Assembly: GCA_948144175.1 (NCBI GenBank)
Contig: CANXME010002151.1
Span: 186,001 to 250,000 of the forward strand
Length of the DNA: 64,000 bases
Direction of reading: 5' to 3'
From: Closterium sp. NIES-65
Taxonomy: Eukaryota; Streptophyta; Zygnematophyceae; Desmidiales; Closteriaceae
Positions 62,134 through 64,000 of the stretch are shown here, one piece after another (position 1 is the stretch's first letter; each line of letters begins with the position of its first letter). The notes below the pieces were generated by a model. The model was not told the DNA's origin and did no database searches. It saw nothing but the letters and a program-made list of their open reading frames with translations. Position numbers and translations under genes: made by a program.

Positions 62134-62301
62134 TTCGTCCAGAGCATACCATACAGAATTATGGACATTGTGAAGCTGGTGGGTCATAGGCAGAGTGACG
62201 CCAAGCCAAGCCAGATTCATGTCACATCCCCTCCCTGCCCTCCCTTTTCGCCCCGCAGGCATCCAGCGTGTACAGGGGCATCGGCATCGTGAAGATGATG
62301 T
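62134..62301 (+). repeat. Two partial copies of the exon B head
   Basis: Copy 1 (62134 on) resembles exon B poorly but recognisably (CATTGTGAAGCTG, GGCAGAGTG). Copy 2 (62259 on) follows an acceptor CCCCGCAG and reads GCATCCAGCGTGTACAGGGG, then ATCGTGAAGATGATG. Both include following intron-like sequence that resembles that before exon B. Confidence 0.75.
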
Positions 62302-62406
62302 GATGTGGGCACAATGATGCCAAGTCGAATCTACATCGCCTTTCCTCTCCTCCCTGCCGGCCCTCGCCCCCCTGCCCACCCTGTCCTCTCTCCCCCCATG
62401 TGACAG

Positions 62407-62523
62407 GCGTCCAGCGCGTACAGGGGCATCGGCATTGTGAAGCTGATGGGGCGGCAGAGTGGCTTCATTGCCATGCATTCGTCGCTGGCCAGCGGACAGG
62501 TGGACATGGCACTTATCCCTGAG
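62407..62523 (+). CDS. PFK: 6-phosphofructokinase exon B
   Basis: There are 39 codons between acceptor TGTGACAG and donor [29 protein letters not shown], then [27 protein letters not shown] matches the plant PFK motif GR(Y/Q)SGFIA, which binds substrate, and ALIPE precedes the conserved PF-L segment. Its 3' part is repeated twice downstream with the donor site. Confidence 0.9.
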
Positions 62524-62596
62524 GTGCGTGGCGGGCCCTCACTGCGAATATGAATGGCATGCGGTAGGCGTGGTAGCAGCAAGGAAGGCTGTGCAG

Positions 62597-62798
62597 TGGT
62601 TTCATTGCCATGCACTCGTCGCTGGCCAGCGGACAGGTGGACATGGCGCTCATTCCTGAGGTGCGTGGCGGGCCCTCACTGCGAATATGAATGGCATGCG
62701 GTAGGCGTGGTAGCAGCAAGGAAGGCAATGCAGTGGCTTCATTGCCATGCACTCGTCGCTTGCCAGTGGACAGGTGGACATGGCGCTTATCCCTGAGG
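62597..62798 (+). repeat. Two tandem copies of the exon B tail plus intron start
   Basis: TTCATTGCCATGCA(C/T)TCG occurs at 62464, 62601 and 62738, an exact 137-bp period. Each copy carries the last ~60 bp of exon B, a GT donor and about 75 bp of intron. The first two intervals are almost identical (GGCGGGCCCTCACTGCGAAT). Confidence 0.92.
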
Positions 62799-63394
62799 TA
62801 TGCAGTGGGGGGAGTGAGGGAAGGGAGGGAAGGGAAGGAAGGGAGGGAGGCAAAGTGTCAGCTTCATGCCTTGCCATGCATACATCCCTTGCCCAGTCTG
62901 CTGCTGTTCAGCAACCCACAGTTCTTCCCTTCCAGACAAGAGACATCTCACACGTGTAATCTACCGCTCATCTCTCCTCTCCCACTGCCCGTCACACCTT
63001 TCACCACATTTCTTGCTGTCTCAGCTCTTTCGAGGCGTCTCACCACTGAGCATGCTCGTGCCCCTTATGCGTTCATTCGCCTCACTCAAATGCTCCTGTC
63101 TCTTCATACAAGCTCCATACAAGCCTCCCCATACAAGCTCCATTCTGCCAGGATAAGCCCTCCTGCAGCGTACTGCAGCAGCATCATGTTCTAAGCCCAT
63201 TCTTCAGGTCACCGAGTTCCCGTACTGCCTGCACACCACTCCTCCATCCCCTCTCGCCACTCCTTCCTGCCTCTAGCCTGGCTCTGCCTCCTCGCTCTAA
63301 TCCCCACATGCCATTCCGCCTGGAGGAGCCCAATTGGTTGCAATTGCTGCAGTACCAACTCTCTCCCCCTGTCTCCTCTTTCGCCCCTACCCAG
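62799..63394 (+). other. Phosphofructokinase intron
   Basis: This is the intron between the last exon B copy and exon C. It includes a GGGAAGGGAGGG purine run (62820-62850). The acceptor is CTACCCAG at 63387-63394. An extra CCATTCCGCCTGGAGGAGCC at 63309-63328 resembles the start of exon C (CCGTTCTGTCTGGAGGGGCC), a possible head copy. No other gene was seen. Confidence 0.7.
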
Positions 63395-63499
63395 GTGCCG
63401 TTCTGTCTGGAGGGGCCCAACGGGGTGCTGCAGCATCTGGAGTATCTCCTGGACCGCCAGGGCCACGCCATCATCTGCGTGGCAGAGGGCGCTGGGCAG
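63395..63499 (+). CDS. PFK: 6-phosphofructokinase exon C
   Basis: There are 35 codons between acceptor CCCAG and donor CAG/GTGAGG: VPFCLEGPNGVLQHLEYLLD, then RQGHAIICVAEGAGQ. The EGAGQ motif is diagnostic of plant PFK. Two partial copies of the last 48 bp follow downstream. Confidence 0.9.
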
Positions 63500-63600
63500 G
63501 TGAGGGGTTTCATGGGGACGTTGGACTTGAATTGTGACAGTTGAGGTGAATCTGACAGTTGAGGTGATTTTTTATGGCTAGGCAGCTCAGAAGTCATCGT

Positions 63601-63783
63601 GACCACCAGCGCCACGCCATCATCTGCGTCGCAGAGGGCGCAGGCCAGGTGAGGGGTTTCATGGGGACGTTGGATGTGAATTGTGATAGTTTGAGGAAAA
63701 AAAAAACACGGTTACGGCAACTCAGAAGTCGTTGTTCATGGACCGCCAGGGCCAGGCCATCATCTGAGGAGGGTGTAGGGCAG
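63601..63783 (+). repeat. Two tandem copies of the exon C tail with donor sites
   Basis: The copies at 63601-63648 and 63741-63783 match 63452-63499 (GCCACGCCATCATCTGCGT) and are followed by GTGAGG and GTGAAA. The intron sequence after the first copy repeats that after exon C (GGGTTTCATGGGGACGTTGG). The second copy has a small internal deletion. Confidence 0.9.
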
Positions 63784-63875
63784 GTGAAATGGAAGGAAAA
63801 AGAACCAGCTAAGGAAAAAGAACCCAGCTGTGGAATGTGCGTGCATTCCATTCTTTTGAACGTGTGTGAATGGAG

Positions 63876-63956
63876 GACCTGGTGCAAGGGGAGGGCGGCA
63901 CGGATGCGTCAGGAAATCCAATCCAGTCGGACATTGGGGTCTTTCTCTTGAAGCAG
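63876..63956 (+). CDS. PFK: 6-phosphofructokinase exon D
   Basis: There are 27 codons after acceptor AATGGAG and before donor CAG/GTGGGG: DLVQGEGGTDASGNPIQSDI, then GVFLLKQ. It fits the plant PFK order EGAGQ-D-L...DASGN...D(V/I)G. The gene continues past the right edge. Confidence 0.82.
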
Positions 63957-64000
63957 GTGGGGATGGGGAGGCTGCTTGGGATAGCGCCTCTTTCTCATTC

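Noticed and set aside
62597..62798. Extra in-frame coding exons from the exon B tail copies
   Set aside because: Using the visible AG at 62595-62596 as acceptor shifts the phase and soon gives a stop, so constitutive inclusion is unlikely.
1..64000. tRNA, rRNA or other structured RNA genes
   Set aside because: No cloverleaf or rRNA-like conserved segment was recognised by eye; matches to TGGTATCAGAGC are retrotransposon primer sites.

Overview
The window looks like nuclear DNA from the green-plant (streptophyte) lineage. The evidence is a plant-type ATP-phosphofructokinase split by GT-AG introns, a plant-style secreted subtilase, and very dense Ty1/copia and Ty3/gypsy (chromovirus) retrotransposons with the initiator-Met-type primer site TGGTATCAGAGC. 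A G+C-rich, repeat-swollen streptophyte alga (for example a Closterium-like zygnematophyte) would fit, but that is a low-confidence guess. No rRNA, tRNA, CRISPR or prokaryotic operon was seen.

Host genes are few. They are an intronless subtilisin-like protease (40612-43074), four exons of phosphofructokinase (61777-63956, running off the right edge), and one uncertain minus-strand reading frame split by a retrotransposon (34021-34434 plus 39983-40300). A second minus-strand protein (32602-33984) may be a LINE-type ORF1.

Layout, left to right. (1) 1-3886: copia S1, minus strand, running off the left edge. (2) 3887-15313: chromovirus Gyp-1, interrupted by a non-autonomous LTR element N1 (4930-7420, target duplication ACAGT), a solo LTR (8483-9575, CCTAC) and another solo LTR (13026-14101, AGTTT). 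(3) 15314-15960: leader and LTR of an inverted relative, Gyp-2. (4) 15955-16618: a 34-bp satellite. (5) 16619-30616: a tandem array of copia family L in which neighbouring copies share 1093-bp LTRs, ending in an inverted LTR fragment. (6) 30617-32629: a 2-kb block of the same satellite. (7) 34443-39982: complete chromovirus Gyp-3 (332-bp LTRs, target duplication TGTAC) with gag and pol in different frames. (8) The subtilase and a 43.7-44.2 kb tandem repeat. (9) 44365-61700: copia S2, then an old copia D interrupted by full-length S3 (52017-58685, target duplication TCGAA) and a solo LTR (59147-59322, GACAG), then 5'-truncated S4 on the minus strand. (10) Phosphofructokinase exons.

Three results stand out. 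The gag-pol junction of Gyp-3 carries a textbook -1 frameshift signal: heptamer G GGA AAC, a 7-nt spacer and an H-type pseudoknot with 8-bp and 7-bp stems. In the phosphofructokinase gene, exons 1, 2 and 3 each have partial tandem copies that span their splice junctions. The 34-bp satellite is self-complementary, and one block directly abuts a gypsy LTR. Most of the rest is retrotransposon nesting that can be resolved to the base by target-site duplications.
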